In this document: piece by piece, positions 31,901 through 38,261 of the stretch
How the letters are laid out: each line of letters begins with the position of its first letter
Numbering within the stretch: position 1 is the first letter of the stretch
Translations under genes and position numbers: made by a program
From: Nanobdellati archaeon
GTDB taxonomy: Archaea; Nanobdellota; Nanobdellia; Woesearchaeales; JAADFO01
NCBI GenBank assembly: GCA_013152815.1
Contig: JAADFO010000026.1
Span: 1 to 38,893 of the forward strand
Direction: 5' to 3'
DNA: 38,893 nucleotides
The notes under the pieces: model-generated
Seen by the model: the letters and a program-made list of their open reading frames with translations, nothing else
What the model was told of the DNA's origin: nothing
Database searches by the model: none

Positions 31901-33051
31901 CCGGAAACGTCGAAAAGGGTCGTATTATCGTAGTAGAACAGGCTCTGCGTGTCATTGTCCGACGCGTTCACCTGATAGCTGAACAGGCCGTGTTCTGCCC
32001 CTGTGTGGTTGCCGATGGTCTGGATGATCGGAGGGTCATTGACATTGGTGACGTTGAGGATGACCGTGTTGCTGTCCGTCTGGTTCCTGCCGTCGCTCAT
32101 GGTGAAGATGATGGCTTCGGTGCCGTACCAGTTCTTGTCGGGCGCGAACGTGACCGAGAAGTCGGCTTCGTCGATGAAAACATGGACCGACGAGTTCCCT
32201 GTTACGGTGAAGCTGATGTTGTCCTTGTTGCTTCCGCTGCATTCGAGGTTGTCGGCATCATAGAAATGGTCGGTGAGATTGAAGATGTTTGTGAGGTTGG
32301 TGTCCTCTGCCCAGGTGTAGTTGTCGATGGAGGTGTTGAGCACCGGGACGCGGTTGGTGTTGTTCACGCTGATGTTCCAGGTCTTGCTGTCGGTCGCGTT
32401 GTACTCGTCGGAGACGATGAGCGTGACATTGTGGTTTCCTGCATCGCAGAATCCGGGGGTGTACTGCCAGGTGCTGTTCATGGTGATGAGCGTGCCGTCG
32501 AAGGTGTAGGTGTTGCTGAGGCTGTCCACCGGAGGGTTGTGGATAAGGTCATCGTCGCTCGCATTGTAGTCAAAGTTGAACCCCAGGCTGTTGTTCTCGC
32601 TGATGCTGGGGGTGGGGATGGCAGGCGACCATCCGGTGATGTTCGGCGGATCGTTCGTGTTGGTGATGTTGAAGGTGATGAACTGTGAGCTGCCTTCGAA
32701 GGGGGTTCCGGAATCCTGGACAACGATGTTGATGGTGACCACCTGCTGTGCGTCATCATTGCGGGGCGTGAAGTTGATCAGCGCATAGGTGTCGTTATAG
32801 TTCTCCATGTGGAACACCGGCAGCAAGGAAGCCGAGTTGTCCGAGAAATTCAGAGGATATTCTGCATCTGCATCATAGCCGTGCACCAGGTATTCGAAGC
32901 GGGCATCCTCTGCGATGGTGAAATTGGACGGCAGGTCTATGAATACAGGGTTGCTGGCCAGAGCGATGGGCGCCGAGACGAGCAGAACACCTAGAAAGAA
33001 CAATGCGAGAGCCAGATTCCCGCGCCCTTTGGGAAAATTTGCCGGTTCCAT
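28996..33051 (-). CDS. Giant secreted cadherin-like repeat surface protein
   Basis: 1351 residues from ATG 33051, chosen because it begins a clean signal peptide (NLALALFFLGVLLVSAPIALA, then SNP). The track start adds an unlikely Cys/Arg-rich leader. About ten cadherin/Ig-like repeats of roughly 90-100 residues follow, each with a D-N-D-type turn, an LxFTxNxTxF strand and a closing INFTP...GNHTIxINxSDG block. N-x-S/T sequons are extremely frequent, pointing to heavy N-glycosylation. A Ser/Gly linker (STSSTGGGSSGGAS) precedes a different domain and a helical end (RAKQAVGENRFRTAGQLIDEA) closing with an amphipathic FFTRIWKNLLMFFHDLFG. The likely role is S-layer or adhesion. It lies downstream of the related gene at 33159. 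Confidence 0.88.
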   Translation of the reverse strand: MEPANFPKGRGNLALALFFLGVLLVSAPIALASNPVFIDLPSNFTIAEDARFEYLVHGYDADAEYPLNFSDNSASLLPVFHMENYNDTYALINFTPRNDDAQQVVTINIVVQDSGTPFEGSSQFITFNITNTNDPPNITGWSPAIPTPSISENNSLGFNFDYNASDDDLIHNPPVDSLSNTYTFDGTLITMNSTWQYTPGFCDAGNHNVTLIVSDEYNATDSKTWNISVNNTNRVPVLNTSIDNYTWAEDTNLTNIFNLTDHFYDADNLECSGSNKDNISFTVTGNSSVHVFIDEADFSVTFAPDKNWYGTEAIIFTMSDGRNQTDSNTVILNVTNVNDPPIIQTIGNHTGAEHGLFSYQVNASDNDTQSLFYYDNTTLFDVSGSGLISFTPAEGQNGTYSINITVGDGEFNVSSIMNLTIRRNHAPTITSYSTQNLTENSAFTMDVTAQDSDNDSLAFTDNSTLFNISTFNATAGRISFTPDNSMVGNHTVRITANDSWGATNYTDIIFSIADINNPPVLASIGDQEWRADNLFTLLITASDADDDVLSFTTNTTMFNLTAVSSTSALINFTPGQADLGNHSIIINVSDGLLSDIEVFTFSILNNSRPLLLNITNLTATEDQNYVHVFRANDTDNDSVGFSLNASFFTIEPRGHEQAIINFTPDYTNVGNHTLRINISDGWNGTDEAIFMLTVIEVNDPPYFNPNITNQTTFENSNFTWYISGSDEENNSLAFGTNSSLFNLTPVNYSTVLVNFTPQSADIGNHSILFNLSDGTTTITKIIRFRIVFNNNPPTINARYPAGQTVTLQENSSQLFNVTAQDPESQPLTYIWSVDGTNISNQYQFNYTPDFASAGIKNMSVLVSDGVHNTSTSWTVNITNLNRPPRFGIVNVSSWAGGDFNSTEQSGSRLRLFYNGSFAMSGTYNTTTFDLREDAGYLNITEIDVSSRMPNGTNITFYVRTSADGSSFSSWNISPRAQNNDSRYLVRAAKQEYLQFKVLLSTNDSSQSPNISQANIHYIIDDFEANEKTTTLWVDLDDYFSDLDGDDNLTYNYSAPASISVAIEAGTNIARIYADGPKTAEVRFSATDPWNRTVYSNNISLTFIDIPESTSSTSSTGGGSSGGASYITITKTKLVNQTSNRTKYFSLEILNPGVITIFENQTMQVPLYIENHDNKTFHNISFIAVAGNQTLNFSFFPENIGELKPGQRRDLNLTIGSHRDYGNYEVTIEGRVTRPKYTDRLKILVSSLELGEENRSQLNTRIALTRDLFASNPECLELNELLSRAKQAVGENRFRTAGQLIDEALQGCKYLINQKDINVEYPLKKEGIIGTMGAFFTRIWKNLLMFFHDLFG

Positions 33052-33158
33052 GCTTGTCTGTGACCTCTTCCTTTCTTTTCTACACGTCGGGGGTTTTAAT
33101 GCTTTTCTGTGGTTTCCCTGGCATCCCTGCTTCCGCTGTCGCCGGTTGAAGGTTCCTT

Positions 33159-35867
33159 TCACTCTTTGCCCGCCTCTTTCGCTTCCCGGACGCCTTTGAT
33201 GATGCTTCCGTGGATCCTCTTTATCTGCTGATAGATCCCGGTCTTGTCTCTTTCGCTGAGCACGTGATAGACTCCCAGCAGCTCCTTATATGCTTCGGCC
33301 GCCTGCTGTATCTTCCCTGCCCGCAACGCCCGTCTCACTTTTCCGAGGAGCATGTTGGCGTTTCCTTTGGTTATCGTGCTGGAAAGGGTCCCCTGCTGTT
33401 CTGCCATGGTGCTGACCAGCTGCTTCGCTTCTCCGAGGATTCTTTCCAGGTGTTCCTGGGCAAGGCCCTCTTCAGAGAAGCGGAGGGTCTCCAGCAGCCT
33501 GAAGAAGCGCTGGATCTTCTGGGCGAGCGCCCCCGGAACCCTGTGGTTCTCCAATTCTTTCCCGAGCTCATCAGGGGTGAAAGCATAGTCGATACCGAGC
33601 ATCAAGGAGACGTATTCCCTCATCTCGGTGACCAGCTGTTCGATGGTCTCGTGGGAGGTGACTGCGGTGATGTGGTCATGGAGCGTTTCGAGCTTGCTGA
33701 AGACAGACTCCACAATATCCTCCGGCTTCCTCGCTTTTGGGGTCATGAGATAATGGACATAGCTCTCGACTTTGTAGGTCGCCCAGCCGTATCCCTGCCG
33801 GAGTTTCTTCCTGGCGATGAAGAGGAGTATCGGCAGCAGCAGGAGAGCGAGGATGGCCCACATGCCCGGGCCACTGCTTCCGAACGGTGCCTCAAGGAAC
33901 GGCCTTTCTGAACACGCTTGGCATGGTCCGCCGCAGTCGATTCCGGTCTCTTCCTGGTTCTGTATGCCGTCTTCGCAGGTGGGGCACGCTTGGCATGGTC
34001 CGCCGCAGTCGATTCCGGTCTCTTCCTGGTTCTGTATGCCATCTGTGCAGCTTGGGCATATGTCGGGGCATGGTCCGCCGCAGTCGATTCCGGTCTCTTC
34101 CTGGTTCTGTATGCCGTCTTCGCAGGTGGGGCAGGGTCCGCAGTGTCCGCCGCAGTCGACGCCGGTCTCCCGCCCGTTCTTGATGTGGTCATAACAGGTG
34201 GGTATGTACGTGCAGTTCTTCTGCGTCGGTGGTTTGTTCACGTCGGTCTGGCAGTCGGTGAGATCGACGCAGGAACGGCTCTTGCTTCCTGAAGGAAAAC
34301 AGTCTGTCCAGTCCTGACAGACCCAATACTCCTCGCATCTGCTGTGGGGTACGCTTCCTCCTCCTGCTCCTCCTCCTGCTCCCTGGGTGGGTTCTGGTTC
34401 ATCTACTGCCTGGACGGTCAGATAGATCAGGTTGGTGGGCGCCGAGTCACCGCTCGGGTCGACGGCAGAATAGATGATGTTCCTGTTGCCGTTGAAATCC
34501 TTCTCAGGCGTGAGGGTGACGACATGGGTGGTGGCGTCGATCTGCACACCGATATTGGCCACCAGCGTCGAATTATAGGTGAGGTTGTCTCCGTCGGGGT
34601 CCATGAAATAGTTGTCCAGGTCCCGCCCGGTGAGGACCGTATCCTCCGGCCAGGTCTCGTTGGGAAGCGTATGGATGAGCACCGGCCGCCGGTTGGTGAT
34701 GGTCACGTTGTCGATGGCACTGATGGAATAGTAATCGCTGCGGTTACAGGTCACGTTCCAGAGATAGGTTCCCGGTCGGGGGATGATGGTCGTATAGGTA
34801 AAAGCTGAGGCGTTCGGGTCGTAGGTCATGTTCTTCTCGATGACGATGTCATGGGGGCCGTAGAGACGTTCCACACAGCTGCCGTCCGTGATGTCTGTCT
34901 CGTTGCCATAGTGGTAATCTGCATAGAAGGTCACGTTCTGGACATTGTAACGGGTGTAGGTGTCCGTGGTGTCGCTCAGGTCTATGTACGCGCTGTCCAG
35001 GACGTAATAATCGGTGAAATGGGCGACGATGACGGTCACGTTTCCGGAACTGTTGACATTTCCGTTATAGGCGGGTGCATCACAGATGTTGGCGGGGCAC
35101 GGCTTTCCCGAGGTGAACATCTTCGGCTGTCTCATGGTCAGGTTGTAGAAGGTCAATGTTGCCCATTTGCTCAGACGGGGAAGCCGGGTCTCGTTGAGAT
35201 AGATGAAAGCATGGGCGATGGTGATATGGCTGTCCAGGTCATAGGTGTTCACGTTGCTCTGGGTGGTGTCGTATCGGATGAGGCCGCGGTCCGGTATGCC
35301 CAGGCGAAGGTCGGTGATGTTATCCCAGCAGGCGAAGAGAGACAGGTTGGTGGAAAGGCTGTTCTTGAACTGCTCCCATGAGGGTTCGATGCAATCGCTG
35401 ATCAGCATGTTTGCCAGGATGTCGGTGCCGCTGTTGCTGCAGCCCGTCTGGTCGTCGACGGTGAACAGGATGCTGTAGTTGCCGAGATCGCCGACAGTCG
35501 GGTTGATGTCCACCCATCCTGATCGGTTCACGTCAAAGAGGGTCGTGTTGTCGTAGTAGGCCAGAGGATTCCCCTCGGGATCTGTCGCATTGATGAAACA
35601 GCTGATGTTCTCTGTATAGAGATAGGTGCCGCTGCAGTTCTCGCTCCCTGTCGGAGGGTGGTTGACGCAGAGGGACACGTCTCCGGTGGCAAGTCCTGTG
35701 GGCGTCCCCTTTATGGGTTCGCTGAAGGTGATGAGATAATAGTTGGTGCTGGTGGAGATGAGGATGAGCAGCAGTGCCAGGGTGGCGATGATGTTGTTGG
35801 AGAGCCTTCGCGCTATCTTTTTCTGCTTCTCTTTCTTCGGTCTTTTCAGCGCCTTCAACGGGCGCAT
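33159..35867 (-). CDS. Two-pass surface protein with cadherin-like domains and DCGG repeats
   Basis: 902 residues from ATG 35867, set by the promoter layout (palindrome, TATA-like, palindrome, ATG), which matches that of the gene upstream. A basic start and helix (NNIIATLALLLILISTSTNYY) anchor it. The outer part has cadherin-like segments (FDVNRSGWVDINPTVGDLGN, YFMDPDGDNLTYNSTL), a Cys-rich stretch (CEEYWVCQDWTDC), then four tandem units of the type CEDGIQNQEETGIDCGGPCQ. A second helix (MWAILALLLLPILLFIARKK) leads to about 230 cytoplasmic residues that are helical and resemble the soluble protein at 28065. It could connect the cell surface to an internal partner. Co-transcription with the giant protein downstream is likely. 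Confidence 0.87.
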   Translation of the reverse strand: MRPLKALKRPKKEKQKKIARRLSNNIIATLALLLILISTSTNYYLITFSEPIKGTPTGLATGDVSLCVNHPPTGSENCSGTYLYTENISCFINATDPEGNPLAYYDNTTLFDVNRSGWVDINPTVGDLGNYSILFTVDDQTGCSNSGTDILANMLISDCIEPSWEQFKNSLSTNLSLFACWDNITDLRLGIPDRGLIRYDTTQSNVNTYDLDSHITIAHAFIYLNETRLPRLSKWATLTFYNLTMRQPKMFTSGKPCPANICDAPAYNGNVNSSGNVTVIVAHFTDYYVLDSAYIDLSDTTDTYTRYNVQNVTFYADYHYGNETDITDGSCVERLYGPHDIVIEKNMTYDPNASAFTYTTIIPRPGTYLWNVTCNRSDYYSISAIDNVTITNRRPVLIHTLPNETWPEDTVLTGRDLDNYFMDPDGDNLTYNSTLVANIGVQIDATTHVVTLTPEKDFNGNRNIIYSAVDPSGDSAPTNLIYLTVQAVDEPEPTQGAGGGAGGGSVPHSRCEEYWVCQDWTDCFPSGSKSRSCVDLTDCQTDVNKPPTQKNCTYIPTCYDHIKNGRETGVDCGGHCGPCPTCEDGIQNQEETGIDCGGPCPDICPSCTDGIQNQEETGIDCGGPCQACPTCEDGIQNQEETGIDCGGPCQACSERPFLEAPFGSSGPGMWAILALLLLPILLFIARKKLRQGYGWATYKVESYVHYLMTPKARKPEDIVESVFSKLETLHDHITAVTSHETIEQLVTEMREYVSLMLGIDYAFTPDELGKELENHRVPGALAQKIQRFFRLLETLRFSEEGLAQEHLERILGEAKQLVSTMAEQQGTLSSTITKGNANMLLGKVRRALRAGKIQQAAEAYKELLGVYHVLSERDKTGIYQQIKRIHGSIIKGVREAKEAGKE
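33914..34197. repeat. Tandem DNA repeat encoding CxDGIQNQEETGIDCGGPC units
   Basis: Three near-identical units start at 33921, 33993 and 34068 (steps of 72 and 75 bp), each containing CCGCCGCAGTCGATTCCGGT; a fourth, diverged unit lies at 34130-34197. Near identity at DNA level suggests recent expansion or conversion. It is inside a coding region and is not a CRISPR array. Confidence 0.85.
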
Positions 35868-35872
35868 CGTGT

Positions 35873-35885
35873 GTTGATTATCAAC
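35873..35885. promoter_or_regulatory. 13-bp palindromic operator, promoter-proximal, surface-protein gene
   Basis: GTTGATTATCAAC is a perfect palindrome around its central base, 6 bp before ATG 35867. Its partner starts exactly 38 bp upstream at 35911. Confidence 0.65.
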
Positions 35886-35892
35886 TTCCTTC

Positions 35893-35901
35893 ATCTTATT
35901 G
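35893..35901 (-). promoter_or_regulatory. TATA-like element between the paired operators
   Basis: The minus strand reads CAATAAGAT. It occupies exactly the same offset (+20 to +28 from the proximal palindrome) as the clear TATAAAAAG of the gene upstream. It is a weak match by itself. Confidence 0.4.
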
Positions 35902-35910
35902 CTCTTTGCT

Positions 35911-35923
35911 GTTGATTATCCAC
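35911..35923. promoter_or_regulatory. 13-bp palindromic operator, promoter-distal, surface-protein gene
   Basis: GTTGATTATCCAC has one mismatch to the palindrome at 35873. It overlaps the last codons of the upstream gene. Confidence 0.6.
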
Positions 35924-36434
35924 GTTCATTTCTTTCCTCTTCTTTTCTCTGGTTCCTTTCTTCCGGAAGGTATGTGAGGAACATCCTGGTCTTGACCTTC
36001 CAGGCGTCGAAGAAGGAATTCATCTCAGAGATGTTTCTTACAGGGACCATCAATGCGTTGCGTCCGACCATCCTGGCTCCGAGCTTCTGGAGGGCTCCTT
36101 CTTGGCTGTTCCTGCCTCTGAGTGCGTAGCCGAAGCGGGTCTTCTGGACGTGGTCCAGCCCATCAAGGGCATAGGTGAGAGCCATGGTCGGCACCAGACC
36201 GAGGGCTTTGCCATAGTCCCTCTTGCGAAGCACAGATGTGCTGTCGCAGAAGAGCCTGACCAGCTCTCCGCTGTCCATGAGCTGCTCCAGCGTGATTACG
36301 TGGCGATATCGTTTCCTGAGCCTGTTCAGGGCTGTTGGATCGGGGGTGTTCCGCAGGACAAGCCACTCCTGATTATCGAGAAGAAGAAGATCATACACCT
36401 CTTTTGCATCCAAGTAGGGAAATAACTCGCCCAT
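35916..36434 (-). CDS. Unknown 172-residue protein, possible regulator by context
   Basis: 172 residues from ATG 36434. The track start (36452) overlaps an operator, while the TATA box at 36458-36466 puts transcription start at about 36436 (leaderless). The sequence is soluble and basic (LNRLRKRYRHVITLEQLMDS, TRFGYALRGRNSQEGALQKL), with a strongly charged tail (RNQRKEEERNERG). I cannot place it in a family and see no clear helix-turn-helix. Its promoter carries the same paired palindromes as the surface-protein gene 49 bp downstream, so it may be co-regulated or may itself be the autoregulator. Confidence 0.75.
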   Translation of the reverse strand: MGELFPYLDAKEVYDLLLLDNQEWLVLRNTPDPTALNRLRKRYRHVITLEQLMDSGELVRLFCDSTSVLRKRDYGKALGLVPTMALTYALDGLDHVQKTRFGYALRGRNSQEGALQKLGARMVGRNALMVPVRNISEMNSFFDAWKVKTRMFLTYLPEERNQRKEEERNERG

Positions 36435-36437
36435 GTG

Positions 36438-36450
36438 GTTTATTATCAAC
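36438..36450. promoter_or_regulatory. 13-bp palindromic operator, promoter-proximal, unknown gene
   Basis: GTTTATTATCAAC has one mismatch to the perfect palindrome. It lies 4 bp before ATG 36434 and covers the predicted transcript start. Confidence 0.6.
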
Positions 36451-36457
36451 AAGCAGG

Positions 36458-36466
36458 CTTTTTATA
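36458..36466 (-). promoter_or_regulatory. TATA box of the 172-residue unknown gene
   Basis: The minus strand reads TATAAAAAG, centred about 28 bp from ATG 36434 and located between two palindromes. Confidence 0.6.
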
Positions 36467-36475
36467 GCTTTTGTT

Positions 36476-36488
36476 GTTGCTTATCAAC
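36476..36488. promoter_or_regulatory. 13-bp palindromic operator, promoter-distal, unknown gene
   Basis: GTTGCTTATCAAC, one mismatch, starts exactly 38 bp from its partner at 36438, the same spacing as the pair at 35873 and 35911. Confidence 0.6.
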
Positions 36489-36618
36489 ACTCCCTCTTCT
36501 TTTTTTTCTTTTTTTTTCTTTCGGGACGCTCGCCTGTTCTCTTCGCTTCCTTTCCTTCTGATGCATTCACCGTTCTCTGCAGGGCTTGTCTGTCCGTCTG
36601 TGCGACCCTGTATCTAAA

Positions 36619-36629
36619 ACTATAAAAGA
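36619..36629 (+). promoter_or_regulatory. TATA box of the RPA-like gene
   Basis: ACTATAAAAGA predicts a transcript start near 36650, leaving a 40-nt leader that holds GGAGGG. Confidence 0.55.
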
Positions 36630-36692
36630 CACCGGTCCCTGCTCCATCACCAGTGTTCAGTGCCCCTGTGTTTGTTATCTGGAGGGAATTCA

Positions 36693-37706
36693 ATGATTCA
36701 GATGCCGTTCGAAAAGATTGTGGAGAAGATTACGCAGGCCGCAGGGCTTTCTGCTGAAGAGATACAAGCCAAGATCACCGAGAAGATGACCCAACTCTCC
36801 GGGCTCATCTCCAAAGAGGGCGCTGCTCACATCATCGCCAATGAACTGGGGGTCAAGCTCTTCGATCTTTCCAAGAAGGTCGCCATCGGGGATCTCCTTC
36901 CGGGCATGCGTGACCTGAAGGTGGCAGGAAAAGTCGTCCAGGTCTTCGAGATCCGGGAGTTCCAGACAGGTGAACGGAAAGGCAAAGTCGGGACATTCGT
37001 GCTTGGAGATCCGACTGGCCAGATGCGGGTCGTGCTCTGGAATGACATGGCAGACAATCTCGAGAAGCTGGTTCCGGGCATGGTGGTGCGTCTTGAAAAT
37101 GTTGTGGTGCGGGACAACCAGAGCAGGACCGAGATCCATCTCAACGATAAGTCAAAGATCCTCCTTGATCCCGAAGGGGAGGTTGTGGGGGACGTTGCTG
37201 CGGTGCAAAAACCCGCGGTCCTGCAGAAGAAGATCAAAGACCTGGCCGAGGCAGATAGCAATGTCTCGTTGCTTGGTACGGTCGTCCAGATATTCGATCC
37301 CCGTTTTTTCGACAGAAACCGGAAAAAACAGGAGACCGATCCTGCTTCCAACCCCCCTGACTGGTCCTATGTCCTCAATGTCTTCCTTGACGACGGTTCT
37401 GACAATATCCGTGTCGTCTGCTTTGGGGATGCGGTCGAGACGCTCACCAAGAAAAGTCGTCAGGAGTTGATGGCCATGAAGGATGATCCCGGCGCCTTTG
37501 AACCGATAAAGACCGAGCTCCTGGGGCAGATCGTCCGCTTCCAGGGGAGGGTGACCAAGAACAAGATGTTCGACCGGCTCGAGTTCATCGCCAACCAGGT
37601 CGAACGCGACCTCGACCCTGAGAAGGAGTTGGCTGTCCTCGAAAAGGAACAGCAGCCCGTTCCTGCGGCTTCCGCTCCTGTTGGCGGTGACCGACAGGAT
37701 GCCTGA
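36693..37706 (+). CDS. Replication protein A-like single-stranded DNA-binding protein
   Basis: 337 residues from ATG 36693, chosen for GGAGGG six nt upstream. An N-terminal helical region (FEKIVEKITQAAGLSAEEI) is followed by OB-folds. The first (about 65-160) has VAGKVVQVFEIREFQTGERKGKVGTFVLGDPTGQMRVVLW, the classic RPA strand pattern. The second (about 190-290) includes SLLGTVVQIFDPRFFD and YVLNVFLDDGSDNIRVVCFGD. No C-terminal zinc finger is seen. It coats single-stranded DNA in replication and repair. The stop overlaps the start of the downstream membrane protein (TGATG). Confidence 0.9.
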   Translation: MIQMPFEKIVEKITQAAGLSAEEIQAKITEKMTQLSGLISKEGAAHIIANELGVKLFDLSKKVAIGDLLPGMRDLKVAGKVVQVFEIREFQTGERKGKVGTFVLGDPTGQMRVVLWNDMADNLEKLVPGMVVRLENVVVRDNQSRTEIHLNDKSKILLDPEGEVVGDVAAVQKPAVLQKKIKDLAEADSNVSLLGTVVQIFDPRFFDRNRKKQETDPASNPPDWSYVLNVFLDDGSDNIRVVCFGDAVETLTKKSRQELMAMKDDPGAFEPIKTELLGQIVRFQGRVTKNKMFDRLEFIANQVERDLDPEKELAVLEKEQQPVPAASAPVGGDRQDA

Positions 37707-38176
37707 TGCGATTCATGAACCATTTCCTGTTCTCTTTGCTCCTTTCACTCGCGGGTCTGATCCTGTTCCGGCCATCCTGGCCTCTCTTGTACCTTTTTTT
37801 GGGGCTTGTTTCCGGGCTCTTGCCTGATATTGACGAATCCCGTTCCTTTCTGGGCAGAAAGATAAGGCCGGTGGGCTGGTTGCTCAAGCATCGTGGCATC
37901 ACCCACAGCGCGCTTCCTGTGTTCTTTTTGGGATTCGGCATCTGGCTGGTCACCAAGGATTTTGTATTTGTCTATATGGTGGCTGTCCCCTATTCAGGTC
38001 ATCTCCTTCTGGACAGCTTTACCAAGGCAGGAATCAAACCCCTCTTGCCCTTTTCAAGACGCTCTGTCCACGGGCCCTTCAGGACAGGAGGTCTGTTCGA
38101 CAGGATGCTTCAGTTTTTTTGGCTTTTTATCATCGCGTTTCTTATGGTGTGGGCTATTCAGCTTTTTCTTCCATAA
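37706..38176 (+). CDS. YdjM/DUF457-type membrane-bound predicted metal-dependent hydrolase
   Basis: 156 codons. The start overlaps the RPA-like stop. Membrane segments alternate with conserved polar motifs: SGLLPDIDE (residues ~36-44), KHRGITHS (~61-68), YSGHLLLDSFTKAGIKPLLPF (~95-116). The Asp and His residues in these motifs are the presumed metal ligands of the YdjM (LexA-regulated inner membrane) family. No reaction is established for the family. Coupling with a single-strand DNA-binding protein is curious, since bacterial ydjM is an SOS gene, but the link is only suggestive. Confidence 0.85.
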   Translation: MRFMNHFLFSLLLSLAGLILFRPSWPLLYLFLGLVSGLLPDIDESRSFLGRKIRPVGWLLKHRGITHSALPVFFLGFGIWLVTKDFVFVYMVAVPYSGHLLLDSFTKAGIKPLLPFSRRSVHGPFRTGGLFDRMLQFFWLFIIAFLMVWAIQLFLP

Positions 38177-38261
38177 CCTTCTTAAAGCGGTGCCTATTCT
38201 GCACATCTTGTTTGGAATTGATTAGAGACCTATCTTAAATTGCTGATGAGGTGGTTTTACC

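Noticed and set aside
30451-32688. 745-codon plus-strand ORF
   Set aside because: It lies antisense to the giant cadherin-like gene. Its Val/Asp/Gly-rich repetitive translation mirrors the repeats on the other strand, and it has no domain, ribosome binding site or promoter.
33914-34197. Possible CRISPR-like array
   Set aside because: The units are contiguous, in frame and encode a protein repeat; there are no unique spacers.
36497-36520. T-rich run on the plus strand as a terminator
   Set aside because: No plus-strand gene ends nearby; the last one upstream stops at 28895. It lies just upstream of a minus-strand promoter.
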